Below are positions 7,668 through 16,213 of a DNA stretch of 17,930 bases, one piece after another. The notes beneath the pieces are model-generated. The model was not told the DNA's origin. It searched no databases and worked only from the letters and a program-made list of their open reading frames with translations. The stretch's first letter is position 1; every line of letters starts with the position of its first letter. Location of the stretch: NCBI GenBank assembly GCA_018054005.1, contig JAGPKI010000019.1, positions 1 through 17,930 on the forward strand, in the 5' to 3' direction. Origin of the DNA: Caldisericia bacterium. Lineage in GTDB: Bacteria; Caldisericota; Caldisericia; UBA6126; JAGPKI01. A program made the translations under genes and the position numbers.

Positions 7668-8926
7668 TTACAATCCTCCACTTTTCTTATTTCTCCTCCA
7701 ACTTCTTGTAACTTCTTATCCATATTTTCATAACCACGCTCAATTATTTCAATCGAACTTATTTCGCTTTCCCCTTTAGCAGCTAAAGCTGCTAATACAA
7801 GAGCTGCTCCACCACGTAAATCTGGAGCAACAACATTAGCGGGAAAAAGCTCTTCAACACCAGTGACTATCGCCATCCTATCGTTTGTTGTAATTTTTGC
7901 CCCCATTTTTATAAGTTCAGGAACAACTAAAAATCTATTTTCAAAAACTGTCTCATTTATAACACTAACCCCATTTGCTATACAAGCTAAAGAAAGCATT
8001 GCAGATTGTAGATCAGTAGAAAAGCCTGGATAAGGCATTGTTTTTATCTTGAAACCTAATGGTTTTGAATTCATTTTTATTCTCAATTTGTCTTGATTGA
8101 GAATAGTTATGTCTATTCCCACTTCTCTAAGTTTAAAAATTACTGATGTAAGATCCGAAACTGATAAATCTTGAAGAGTTATATCGCCTCTTGTAATTGC
8201 AGAGGCAACCATATAAGTTCCTGCTTCAATCCTGTCTGGCATAATTCTGTGATTGATAGGCCTGAGTTCATGAACTCCAACAATTTTTATTGTTTTAGAA
8301 CCAAGTCCTGTTATTTTTGCTCCGGCTTTATTAAGAAAATTGATTAGATCAACTATTTCTGGCTCTTCAGCTGCATTTTCAATAATTGTATTACCATCTG
8401 CTAGACATGCTGCAAGAATCAAATTTTCTGTAGCTCCTACACTTGAATAATCAAGATAAATATGAGAACCAATAAGTTTTGATGTCTCTAAATGAATAGC
8501 ACCTTTAATAAAGGATGCTTCTGCTCCCATTGCTTTTAAGCCTTTAAGATGTAAATCTATTGGTCTTGCACCTATCTGGCAACCTCCAAGGGAGGGAAGA
8601 GTAACAGATCCGAACCTTGAAAGTAGTGCACCGAGAAGAGTTTGAGAACCTCTAACTCGTTCAATATCGTCTCCTGTTATTTCTCCAGTTTTAATACTTG
8701 AGGAGTCTATAATGTATGTACTATCAGCTTCCTTAATTACATTTACGCCAATTTTATTAAAAATCTTAAAGAATGTTTTAATATCTCTTAAGTTTGGAAC
8801 ATTTGAGAGTCTTACTTTACCATTGATAAGAAGACAGGCAGATAGTATAGGCATAGTAGAATTTTTAGAACCACTAATCCTTATTTCACCTTTTAAATTT
8901 TTGTTGCCTTCAATAACATATTTCAT
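7664..8926 (-). CDS. murA: UDP-N-acetylglucosamine 1-carboxyvinyltransferase
   Basis: MurA transfers enolpyruvate from PEP to UDP-GlcNAc, the first committed step of peptidoglycan synthesis, in the cytoplasm. From the ATG at 8926 the product is 420 residues, the normal size. It has ISGSKNSTMPILSA (catalytic Lys 21) and the active-site loop SLGGCQIGARPIDLH with Cys 116, the residue alkylated by fosfomycin. Other family blocks are DRIEAGTYM, GFSTDLQSAM, ENRFLVVPEL and DLRGGAALVLAAL. A TTG at 8938 would add four residues and overlap wecB. I prefer the ATG because it gives the usual N-terminus (KYVIEGNKNLKGEIRISG) and residue numbering. The AGGAG upstream is badly spaced for either (15 bases to ATG, 3 to TTG). 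The Cys form rather than Asp suggests fosfomycin sensitivity. Confidence 0.96.
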   Translation of the reverse strand: MKYVIEGNKNLKGEIRISGSKNSTMPILSACLLINGKVRLSNVPNLRDIKTFFKIFNKIGVNVIKEADSTYIIDSSSIKTGEITGDDIERVRGSQTLLGALLSRFGSVTLPSLGGCQIGARPIDLHLKGLKAMGAEASFIKGAIHLETSKLIGSHIYLDYSSVGATENLILAACLADGNTIIENAAEEPEIVDLINFLNKAGAKITGLGSKTIKIVGVHELRPINHRIMPDRIEAGTYMVASAITRGDITLQDLSVSDLTSVIFKLREVGIDITILNQDKLRIKMNSKPLGFKIKTMPYPGFSTDLQSAMLSLACIANGVSVINETVFENRFLVVPELIKMGAKITTNDRMAIVTGVEELFPANVVAPDLRGGAALVLAALAAKGESEISSIEIIERGYENMDKKLQEVGGEIRKVEDCK

Positions 8927-8930
8927 AATT

Positions 8931-10094
8931 TTAATCAAACTCTCCTAATTTTGACAATGATTCTGAATTTATGGGTAAATTAAAGAAAATTTTAATATAC
9001 TTAAGTATTCTTAAAGCTGCATTACCATCGCCAAAAGGATTTCCTTTAGAAATAAAACTTTCATAATAATCTTTATCATTTAATAAATTATTTAATTCCC
9101 GTTTAATTGTTTTTGAATCAGTTCCAACTAATTTTACAACTCCAGATTCAATTCCTTCAGGTCTTTCTGTAACTTTTCTTGTTAATAATACAGGTTTTTT
9201 TAAAGTAGGAGCTTCCTCTTGAATCCCACCTGAATCGGAAACAATAATATATGATTCTTTCATAAGTTTAATAAATGATAAATAATCTAATGGTTCAATC
9301 AATTCAACCCTATTAACTCCTTCAAAAACAGGAAAAACTATCTCCCTAACATATGGATTTTTGTGAACAGGGAAAATTAACCTTGAGTCTTTATTTTGAA
9401 TTATAACATCTCTAATTGACTCCATAACTTCTTTCATTGGATCTCCAAGACTCTCTCTTCGATGCATAGTAAGAAGAATAATTTTACTGTCGCCAGACCT
9501 ATTATTAACAGAGTAATTGTTACGTTCAATCACTTTAATTATGCTTGTTAATGCATCCACAACGGTATTACCAGTTATATATATGCCTTTGCTTTTAACA
9601 TTCTCTTTTATTAAATTATCTTTTGCTGTTTTAGTGGGACAAAAGTGTAAATCGGACAGAGAGTCAGCTAACTTTCTGTTCATTTCTTCGGGGTATGGAT
9701 TCCTCAGATCCCATGAACGTAAGCCTGCCTCAATGTGTGCGACTGGTATATTTTGATAAAAAGAAGCTAATGCCGAAGCAAATGTTGTGGTTGTATCACC
9801 ATGAACAAATACTAAATCAGGGCTTTCTTCTTTTAATGTAGATGTAAATCTTTCTAAAACTGAGGTAGTTATAAATTCAAGGCTTTGCTTCTCTGTCATT
9901 ATATTATAATCATAATCGCCTTTAATATCAAAGATTGATAATACTTGATCGAGCATTTCTCGATGTTGAGCAGTGAGCACTATTTTTGTAATAATTGAAT
10001 CATCATTCATAAAAGCGCTTATTACTGGAGCCATTTTAATAGCTTCAGGTCTTGTGCCAAAAGTAAATAAAACTTTGGGTTTAGTTAACTTCAT
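8931..10094 (-). CDS. wecB: UDP-N-acetylglucosamine 2-epimerase, non-hydrolysing
   Basis: A 387-residue enzyme interconverting UDP-GlcNAc and UDP-ManNAc in the cytoplasm. Visible family motifs are FGTRPEAIKMAPV (R15, K20), VFVHGDTTTT (D100), HIEAGLRS (E122), PEEMNRKLAD (E136), GNTVVDAL, TMHRRES (H211) and SDSGGIQEEAP. D100, E122 and E136 sit at a constant offset of five from the E. coli catalytic residues D95, E117 and E131. The frame is open upstream to an ATG at 10124. The ATG at 10094 overlaps the preceding stop as ATGA and gives the standard N-terminus, so I use it. The product probably feeds the downstream dehydrogenase, as in wecB-wecC pairs. Confidence 0.95.
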   Translation of the reverse strand: MKLTKPKVLFTFGTRPEAIKMAPVISAFMNDDSIITKIVLTAQHREMLDQVLSIFDIKGDYDYNIMTEKQSLEFITTSVLERFTSTLKEESPDLVFVHGDTTTTFASALASFYQNIPVAHIEAGLRSWDLRNPYPEEMNRKLADSLSDLHFCPTKTAKDNLIKENVKSKGIYITGNTVVDALTSIIKVIERNNYSVNNRSGDSKIILLTMHRRESLGDPMKEVMESIRDVIIQNKDSRLIFPVHKNPYVREIVFPVFEGVNRVELIEPLDYLSFIKLMKESYIIVSDSGGIQEEAPTLKKPVLLTRKVTERPEGIESGVVKLVGTDSKTIKRELNNLLNDKDYYESFISKGNPFGDGNAALRILKYIKIFFNLPINSESLSKLGEFD

Positions 10095-11050
10095 CTTGCA
10101 AAAATAAAGTATGGTATTATGCAAAGAAAAAGAGTTACGACATAAAAGAGAAACGCAATTTTACGCTGTCCCCAACCCTTTCTATGAAGTTGATAATGAA
10201 TGTTTTCAAGGTCAGCTTTATATATTGGCTTACCTTTTCTAATTCTTGTAAAAATGGAAAATATAACATCAAAAATCGGAACACCTAATGCAATTGCTGA
10301 AACAATAATAATAACACTTGTAGAAGTTTTAAGTCCACCTAATATTGCTATCATTGAAACTATATAACCTAAAAATTGCGCACCACAGTCACCAAGAAAT
10401 ATTTTAGCAGGATAAAAATTATACCGTAAAAAAATCAAACAAACTCCTGCAAGTGATAAGCCAAGTGTTGCTGCTATAATCAAACCTCTATTTAAGGAAA
10501 TCATAACAATGCCTAAACTTGCAATTGCAGCAATTCCAGATGCTAATCCATCTAATCCGTCAATCCAGTTTAAAGCATTAACAAGTGCCACTGACCACAA
10601 TATCGTAAGCGGTATACCCCATATGCCTATTGCATAATATTGTTTTGAAAATATCGCACTTAAGAAATTAATCTTTACACCAAAAAATATTGGTATAGAG
10701 GCTGCTATGATCTGAGCAATAAATTTAATTTTAGGAGAAAGATCAAACTTATCGTCATAAAGCATTACAGAAAATAGAAAAAGAGAGCCTAAAAATATAC
10801 CCAAAATTTCCATACTAAAACCTATAGTAAGAATTATAGATAACCAGAAACTCAAAAAAACCGCAATACCGCCAGTTCGCGGGGTTGTCTTTGTATGAAG
10901 CTTCTCTCTTTTTTCTTTATTATTATCACTTTTGTCTTCAAATTCTACTTTATCTAAAATATCAAATTTAAATCCAACTTTTATGGCAATTGGTACTGTA
11001 AAAAGCATAAACAAAACTGAATAAATGAAAGAATAAACGTATATAGGCAT
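10091..11050 (-). CDS. Undecaprenyl-phosphate sugar-1-phosphate transferase (WecA/TagO/MraY superfamily)
   Basis: A 319-residue integral membrane enzyme with about 10 helices. It starts polysaccharide synthesis by transferring GlcNAc-1-phosphate (or a similar sugar) from UDP-sugar to undecaprenyl phosphate. Superfamily motifs are TPRTGGIAVF, the magnesium-binding YDDKFDLSPKIKF (D99, D100), NALNWIDGLDGLASG (N161, D164, D167) and FLGDCGAQFLGY (D221). The usual cytoplasmic HxHH motif is altered: the equivalent region reads ENIHYQLHRKGWGQRK (about 282-297), keeping only the central His 285. A charged insert (EDKSDNNKEKREK) sits between helix 1 and TPRTGG. WecA/TagO is favoured over MraY because of WecB and the polysaccharide genes downstream. 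The DGLDG and FLGDCG forms fit both groups, so the substrate is inferred. Confidence 0.85.
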   Translation of the reverse strand: MPIYVYSFIYSVLFMLFTVPIAIKVGFKFDILDKVEFEDKSDNNKEKREKLHTKTTPRTGGIAVFLSFWLSIILTIGFSMEILGIFLGSLFLFSVMLYDDKFDLSPKIKFIAQIIAASIPIFFGVKINFLSAIFSKQYYAIGIWGIPLTILWSVALVNALNWIDGLDGLASGIAAIASLGIVMISLNRGLIIAATLGLSLAGVCLIFLRYNFYPAKIFLGDCGAQFLGYIVSMIAILGGLKTSTSVIIIVSAIALGVPIFDVIFSIFTRIRKGKPIYKADLENIHYQLHRKGWGQRKIAFLFYVVTLFLCIIPYFIFAR

Positions 11051-11070
11051 TTTATATAATATTTTCCATT

Positions 11071-12057
11071 CTACATTTTATTTTCTCTTTTAATCGAGTT
11101 CAAATAATCATAAGATGCAATTTTTCTAAATTTTTCATATCGTTTAAAAATTAAATCATTTTGCGAGCTATATTCTTTTCGAATAGAAGAAAGCGTATTT
11201 ATTAACTCGTATTTTACTTTATTCAACGTTTCTTTTGGATTTCTATGGGCACCACCTGGTGGTTCTTCAATTATTTTGTCAATTATTTTAAAATTAATTA
11301 AGTCTTTAGCTGTTAAATTAAGTAAATCAGCTGCAAGTTGGGCTTTACTTGAATCTTTCCAAAGTATAGAAGCACATCCTTCTGGTGAAATAACTGAATA
11401 GATTGAATATTGTAACATTAATAGTTTATCGGAAACACCTATTCCTAATGCACCACCTGAACCACCTTCACCCGTTACTATGCAAATAATTGGTACACTT
11501 ATTGTAAACATATCTTGCAAATTTCTTGCAATAGCTTCTGCCTGTCCATGTTCCTCTGCTTCTATTCCAGGAAATGCTCCTGGAGTGTCAACAAGGGTAA
11601 TAATTGGGCAATTAAATTTTTCAGCTAATCTCATTAATCTCAGAGCTTTTCTGTAACCCTCTGGGTTTGCCATGCCAAAGTTAAATTTTAAATTCTCTTT
11701 TACATTTTTACCTTTATTGTGACCAATTATCATTACTGTCTGATTATCCAGAGTCCCTAATGCACCGAAAATAGCACTATCTTCTCTTAAAAGCCTATCA
11801 CCGCAGAAATATACATAATCTGGAATAAGATGCTTTATATAGTCAGAAGTTTTTGGTCTTTCAGGGTGTCTTGCTATTTGAACAATTTCCCATGCAGACA
11901 AATTTGAGAATATTCTATCTATTTCTGAGTTTAATTCTCGTCTTAGTTCTTCAATTGAAGAACTAAGATCAATACCTTTTTCCTGACTTTCTTTTTCAAG
12001 TTCAACAATTTTATTCTCAATTTCTATGATAGGTTTTTCAAATGGAAGAAAATTCAT
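11071..12057 (-). CDS. accA: Acetyl-CoA carboxylase carboxyltransferase, alpha subunit
   Basis: A 328-residue AccA, the half of the carboxyltransferase that binds carboxybiotin. With AccD it moves the carboxyl group to acetyl-CoA to form malonyl-CoA. N-terminal LPFEKPIIEIENKI with a short coiled coil (13-50) is typical. The crotonase-fold core shows ARHPERPKTSDYI, GHNKGKNVKENL, FGMANPEGYRKALRLM, DTPGAFPGIEAEEHGQ and the oxyanion segment GEGGSGGALGIG, followed by SVISPEGCASILWKD. Length is normal. The ATG lies one base after the accD stop, so the two subunits are probably made at matched levels. The biotin carrier and carboxylase (accB, accC) are not in this window. Confidence 0.96.
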   Translation of the reverse strand: MNFLPFEKPIIEIENKIVELEKESQEKGIDLSSSIEELRRELNSEIDRIFSNLSAWEIVQIARHPERPKTSDYIKHLIPDYVYFCGDRLLREDSAIFGALGTLDNQTVMIIGHNKGKNVKENLKFNFGMANPEGYRKALRLMRLAEKFNCPIITLVDTPGAFPGIEAEEHGQAEAIARNLQDMFTISVPIICIVTGEGGSGGALGIGVSDKLLMLQYSIYSVISPEGCASILWKDSSKAQLAADLLNLTAKDLINFKIIDKIIEEPPGGAHRNPKETLNKVKYELINTLSSIRKEYSSQNDLIFKRYEKFRKIASYDYLNSIKRENKM

Positions 12058-12058
12058 C

Positions 12059-12922
12059 TTAGATTTTTACTCTGCTTCTTTCATAAAAAGTTAAAATTTT
12101 ACTTAGCATTTTTTTTAAAAATTTTCGCTCTACAATTTTATCTATTAAACCATGATCAAGAAGAAATTCAGCTGTTTGAAAACGTGGAGGGAGCTTTTGT
12201 TTTGTTGTTTGTTCTATTACTCTTGCCCCAGCGAAACCTATTAAAGCTTTTGGTTCTGCAATAATTATATCTCCTAAAAAAGAGAAACTTGCACTAACTC
12301 CACCAGTTGTTGGATTAGTTAATACTGATATATAAAGACCATTATTATTCCTAAATTTACCAATAGCGGCTGAAGTACGTGCCATCTGCATTAAGGAAAA
12401 CATACCTTCCTGCATTCTCGCACCGCCAGAGGCAGAAACAATTATAAGAGGGAGATTGTGTTCATTTGCATATTCAGCAAGACGAAAAACTTTTTCTCCA
12501 ACAACTATACCCATGCTTCCACCAATAAAATCGAATTCCATAACACCAATACAAACTTTATGTCCGTCAATTAATCCTTCACCAGTTATTATAGCTTCTT
12601 TAAGGCCTGTTTTTTGTTCAGCTTCTTGTAGTTTTTGAGAATATGATTTTTTACTATCATCAAATCCTAATATATCAAAACTTTCCATATCAGAAAACAT
12701 CTCAAAAAAAGAATCTGGATCTAAAAGCAATTCTATTCTTTCTAATGCAGTCATTTTAAAATAATAATTACATTTTGGACAAACATCCAAATTCTCTTTG
12801 AGTTGCTTTGCATAAATAAGACTTTTACAATTAGAACATTTTAACCACTCCGGAGAATCTGTAGGAACTGGACTCCATGGTCTTATAATCTTTGGCTCGT
12901 TATTTCTATTAAATGATATCAA
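12059..12922 (-). CDS. accD: Acetyl-CoA carboxylase carboxyltransferase, beta subunit
   Basis: A 287-residue AccD, the acetyl-CoA-binding half of the carboxyltransferase. The N-terminus has the four-cysteine zinc ribbon C29-x2-C32 and C48-x2-C51 that can also bind nucleic acid in E. coli. The crotonase-fold core follows: LDPDSFFEMFSDM, EGLIDGHKVCIGVMEFDFIG, GSMGIVVGEK, SASGGARMQEGMFSLMQMA, LTNPTTGGVSASFSFLGD and GFAGARVIEQTT. The start is TTG (12922), with GAAGG about 7 bases upstream overlapping the end of fabF. No better start codon is seen before the zinc ribbon. Gaps to both neighbours are 1-2 bases. Confidence 0.96.
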   Translation of the reverse strand: MISFNRNNEPKIIRPWSPVPTDSPEWLKCSNCKSLIYAKQLKENLDVCPKCNYYFKMTALERIELLLDPDSFFEMFSDMESFDILGFDDSKKSYSQKLQEAEQKTGLKEAIITGEGLIDGHKVCIGVMEFDFIGGSMGIVVGEKVFRLAEYANEHNLPLIIVSASGGARMQEGMFSLMQMARTSAAIGKFRNNNGLYISVLTNPTTGGVSASFSFLGDIIIAEPKALIGFAGARVIEQTTKQKLPPRFQTAEFLLDHGLIDKIVERKFLKKMLSKILTFYERSRVKI

Positions 12923-12924
12923 AT

Positions 12925-14166
12925 CTAAACCTTCTTTAATAAAATTGAAAAATTATGACCACCAAAACCAAAAGAATTACTTAGTGCATACTCTATATTA
13001 ATTTTTCTTGGACCACCCTGAACATAGTCTAAATCACACTCGGGATCTGGATTGTCAAGGTTAATAGTTGGGTGAACAAAGCCCTTTTCAATAGAAAGTG
13101 CAGTTACAGCCGTTTCTACTCCTCCAGCTGCTCCAAGAAGATGTCCTATCATAGATTTAGTGGAGTTAATAACTAATTTATATGAATGTTTTCCAAAAAC
13201 TTTTTTAATTGCTTTAGTTTCGGTGACATCATTTGCAGAAGTAGATGTCCCATGAGCATTAATATAATCAATATCAGTAGGATCTATATTAGCTTCTTTT
13301 ATAGCTTTAAGCATACATTTGGAAGCACCTTTAGCTTCTGGGTCTGGAAGAGTAATATGGTATGCATCGCAAGAAGCTCCAAATCCAACAATTTCGGCAT
13401 AAATGTGAGCTCCTCTGCTTAAGGCATGTTCATATTCTTCGAGAAATAACACCCCTGCACCTTCTCCAAGAACAAAACCATCCCTATCTCTATCAAATGG
13501 TCTGCTTGCACGTTTTGGTGTATCGTTTCTTCTTGACAAAGCTTTCATAGCCGCAAAACCAGAAAGAGCAAGAGGAGTTACTGCTGCTTCAGCTCCACCA
13601 GCAATCATAAACTTCTCATTGCCATATTTTATGAGTTTGAAAGCATCTCCAATAGCATTTGTTCCTGAGGCACAAGCAGTTACGGGATCTGAAGTATATC
13701 CTTTTGCTCCAAGAAATATAGCAGCTTGACCAGATGCCATGTTGCCTATCATTTTTGTAATAAAAAATGGGCCAATTTTACTTGGTCCTCGCTCAATTAA
13801 TAACCTATATTCCTTTTCAAAAGTACTAACACCACCTATTCCAGAACCAATAATTATTCCAAAATCCTCTTTTTCTTTATCGGTTAGCTTAATCTTTGCA
13901 TCATTATAAGCAAACATAGAAGCTATTACACCAAATTGGCAAAATCTATCCATACGCTGGATTTCTTTCTTTGGCAAATACAATGATGGGTCAAAATCCA
14001 ATATTTCGCCTCCTATACGGACAGCAAAATCTCTTGTATCAAAGCTACTTATGAGGTCAATACCAGATTTACCTAAAAGAAGGTTATTAAAGAATTCATC
14101 TTTATCAATCCCTAACGAAGTGACTACACCAATACCTGTAATAGCTACTCTATGAAAATTCTGCAC
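12925..14166 (-). CDS. fabF: Beta-ketoacyl-ACP synthase II
   Basis: A 413-residue KAS II, which condenses malonyl-ACP with acyl-ACP in type II fatty acid elongation. The full Cys-His-His triad is present: C165 in TACASGTNA, H305 in NAHGTSTSANDVTE and H342 in SMIGHLLGAAGG, with K337 in the NSTKSMIGH loop. RPFDRDRDGFVLGEGAG and the C-terminal SNSFGFGGHN are family marks. The start is GTG at 14166. The AAAGGA upstream is about 12 bases away, so initiation may lean on coupling with acpP, which ends 9 bases before. FabF rather than FabB is judged from length and motif style. Confidence 0.96.
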   Translation of the reverse strand: MQNFHRVAITGIGVVTSLGIDKDEFFNNLLLGKSGIDLISSFDTRDFAVRIGGEILDFDPSLYLPKKEIQRMDRFCQFGVIASMFAYNDAKIKLTDKEKEDFGIIIGSGIGGVSTFEKEYRLLIERGPSKIGPFFITKMIGNMASGQAAIFLGAKGYTSDPVTACASGTNAIGDAFKLIKYGNEKFMIAGGAEAAVTPLALSGFAAMKALSRRNDTPKRASRPFDRDRDGFVLGEGAGVLFLEEYEHALSRGAHIYAEIVGFGASCDAYHITLPDPEAKGASKCMLKAIKEANIDPTDIDYINAHGTSTSANDVTETKAIKKVFGKHSYKLVINSTKSMIGHLLGAAGGVETAVTALSIEKGFVHPTINLDNPDPECDLDYVQGGPRKINIEYALSNSFGFGGHNFSILLKKV

Positions 14167-14175
14167 GTTTAATAT

Positions 14176-14421
14176 TTATCCTTTATAATTATTTTTTATA
14201 AAATCAACCATTGCACCAACAGTTGTTAATTTTGAAGCTTCTTCATCTGGTATTTCCGTTCCAAATTCTTCTTCTAAAGCCATTGTAATATCAACTAATC
14301 CTAATGAATCTGCTCCAAGATCATTTATAAAATTAGATTCCATTTTAATTTGATCCTGATCAATACCAAGCTTGTCAGCAATAATTGGTTTTACTTTTTC
14401 AAAAATCTCTTTTTCTGTCAT
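14176..14421 (-). CDS. acpP: Acyl carrier protein
   Basis: An 81-residue carrier protein with the phosphopantetheine-attachment motif [19 protein letters not shown]; Ser 39 is the modified residue. Helix I ([17 protein letters not shown]) and the acidic helix II and III surfaces match AcpP. The residues after DSL (GLVDI in place of the common DTVEL) are mildly unusual but keep the acidic helix-II face. It carries one of the best ribosome binding sites in the window, AGGAGG at 14430-14435, 8 bases before the ATG, in the operon's largest gap (27 bases). Strong translation fits ACP being very abundant. Its place between fabG and fabF is the classical bacterial order. Confidence 0.96.
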   Translation of the reverse strand: MTEKEIFEKVKPIIADKLGIDQDQIKMESNFINDLGADSLGLVDITMALEEEFGTEIPDEEASKLTTVGAMVDFIKNNYKG

Positions 14422-14448
14422 TTAAAAAACCTCCTATTAATATTAAGT

Positions 14449-15207
14449 TTATAAAGTTAAACCGCCATCAACAATCAAAACTTGCCCTGTAATATAATTT
14501 GCAAAATTTGAAGCAAGAAAGATAATTGCGTTTGAAATATCTTCAGCTTCACCAAATCTTTTTATGACTACCTTATCAAGAAAAGTTTTTTTTATGTTTT
14601 CAGGTAAATTATCTGTCATTGAAGACTTTATATACCCAGGAGCAACCACATTGGCAGTAATATTTCTCGAACCAAACTCTTTAGCTACGGATTTAGTGAA
14701 TGCAATTATTCCTGCTTTAGATGCAGCATAATTTGCCTGACCTGCATTACCAATCAATCCCATTATTGAAGAAATATTTACAATTCTGCCATACTTATTT
14801 TTCATCATTTCTTTTACTACCCTTTTCGTGCAGTTAAAAGTTCCTGTGAGATTAACATCAATTACTTGTTGCCAATCCTGAGAAGACATTTTTATGAGGA
14901 GATTATCCTTTGTAATACCAGCATTATTAACAAGGATATCAATTCTTCCAAATTCCTCTACAGCTTGTGTTACCATTTTATCAACTTCATCGAAATTTCT
15001 GACATCTGCTCTAAGAATTAATGCTTTACTACCAATCTTATTTACTTCATTTAAAGTTTTTTCTGCTTCACATAATTCTTCCGAAGAAGGATAATTTATA
15101 ACTACATTCGCATGATGCAAAGCAAAATCTATACAAATATTCTTACCAATACCTCTTTCTCCGCCTGTAACAAGAACAGTTTTACCGCTAAAATCTAATT
15201 CATTCAT
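14449..15207 (-). CDS. fabG: 3-oxoacyl-ACP reductase
   Basis: A 252-residue short-chain dehydrogenase that reduces beta-ketoacyl-ACP with NADPH. It has the cofactor loop TGGERGIGKNIC, VNNAGITKDNL, N119 in DVNLTG, and the catalytic set S147, Y160, K164 in NISSIMGLIGNAGQANYAAS. VVAPGYIKSSMT and the C-terminal GQVLIVDGGLTL complete the family pattern. The AGQANYAASKAG form and the gene neighbourhood separate it from other reductases. It overlaps fabH by 8 bases. The second ATG four bases downstream is out of frame, so the first is used. Confidence 0.96.
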   Translation of the reverse strand: MNELDFSGKTVLVTGGERGIGKNICIDFALHHANVVINYPSSEELCEAEKTLNEVNKIGSKALILRADVRNFDEVDKMVTQAVEEFGRIDILVNNAGITKDNLLIKMSSQDWQQVIDVNLTGTFNCTKRVVKEMMKNKYGRIVNISSIMGLIGNAGQANYAASKAGIIAFTKSVAKEFGSRNITANVVAPGYIKSSMTDNLPENIKKTFLDKVVIKRFGEAEDISNAIIFLASNFANYITGQVLIVDGGLTL

Positions 15208-16213
15208 CCTTATTCCACCTAAGTATAGCTCCTCCCCAAGTTAATCCAGCACCAAAAACAGCAATTAGAATCAAATCATTCTTCTTTATTCTACCAGAAG
15301 ATGATGAAATTGAAAGAGCCATTGGAATAGCAGCTGACGAGGTATTACCATATTCATCAATTGTAACTATAACCTTTTCCCAGGGAATATTTAACCTTTT
15401 TACTGCAGAATCTAAGATTCTTATATTTGCTTGGTGAAATAAATAATGGTCTATTGATTCAATTGTTAAATTCGTGTTTTTTAAGAGAGTATCAACTATT
15501 GTGTCGCTAATACGAACAGCAAATTTGAAAATTTCTTTCCCTTCCATGTGGACATAATGTAAATGATTCTTTACTGTTTGAATTGAAGCAGGCATTCTTG
15601 AACCACCAGCAGGAAGAAGCAATTTATTGCCTCCACTGCCATCAGATCCAGTAATTAGAGCAACAATAGCGTCATCATCATTTGTATCAGTCTCTATATT
15701 CCTTAAAACCATAGCTCCTGCTCCATCTCCAAAAAGGACAGATGTTTCCCTGCTAGAAAAATCCAGAAACTTAGATAAAGCTTCAGTACCTATAATCAGA
15801 GCATTTTTGAAATGCCCAGTTCTTAAATATTGAACAGCTATAGAAAGAGAAAAAACAAATCCAGAACATCCCGCAGAAATATCAAAAGCAGTTGCATTAA
15901 CACAACCAAGAGCACTTGCAACAATACAAGCTGTTGATGGAAATAGCATATCAGGCGTAGCAGTACCTACTATAACCAAATCAATATCTTTTGGATCCAT
16001 TTTTGCATCTTTCAAAGCAATAATAGATGCTTTAATTGCAAAATCTGAGGATGCTTCAGATTCGCTTGCAAAATGTCTCTTTTTGATACCAGTGCGTGTC
16101 GTAATCCATTCATCGCTTGTATCAACTATTTTTTCAAAGTCAAAATTAGTCATAATACGTTCAGGTACGTAACTACCAATACCTGCTATTTTTATTTTAT
16201 TCAATACTGTCAT
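15200..16213 (-). CDS. fabH: Beta-ketoacyl-ACP synthase III
   Basis: A 337-residue KAS III that starts fatty acid synthesis by condensing an acyl-CoA primer with malonyl-ACP. The triad is C116 in SAGCSGF, H260 in LFHQANIRI and N290 in YGNTSSAAIP. Other marks are DEWITTRTGIKKRHFA near the N-terminus, VLFGDGAGAMVL and the C-terminal GAGLTWGGAILRW. Primer preference (straight or branched) cannot be read from motifs. Its ATG overlaps the fabZ stop as ATGA (16210-16213). As the committing enzyme it is often a regulated point, but no regulatory site is seen inside the operon here. Confidence 0.96.
   Translation of the reverse strand: MTVLNKIKIAGIGSYVPERIMTNFDFEKIVDTSDEWITTRTGIKKRHFASESEASSDFAIKASIIALKDAKMDPKDIDLVIVGTATPDMLFPSTACIVASALGCVNATAFDISAGCSGFVFSLSIAVQYLRTGHFKNALIIGTEALSKFLDFSSRETSVLFGDGAGAMVLRNIETDTNDDDAIVALITGSDGSGGNKLLLPAGGSRMPASIQTVKNHLHYVHMEGKEIFKFAVRISDTIVDTLLKNTNLTIESIDHYLFHQANIRILDSAVKRLNIPWEKVIVTIDEYGNTSSAAIPMALSISSSSGRIKKNDLILIAVFGAGLTWGGAILRWNKDE

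Noticed and set aside
10095..10124. Upstream ATG of wecB adding ten residues (MHNTILYFCK)
   Set aside because: It lies inside the preceding transferase gene. The ATG at 10094 forms an ATGA overlap and aligns catalytic residues with E. coli WecB at a constant offset.
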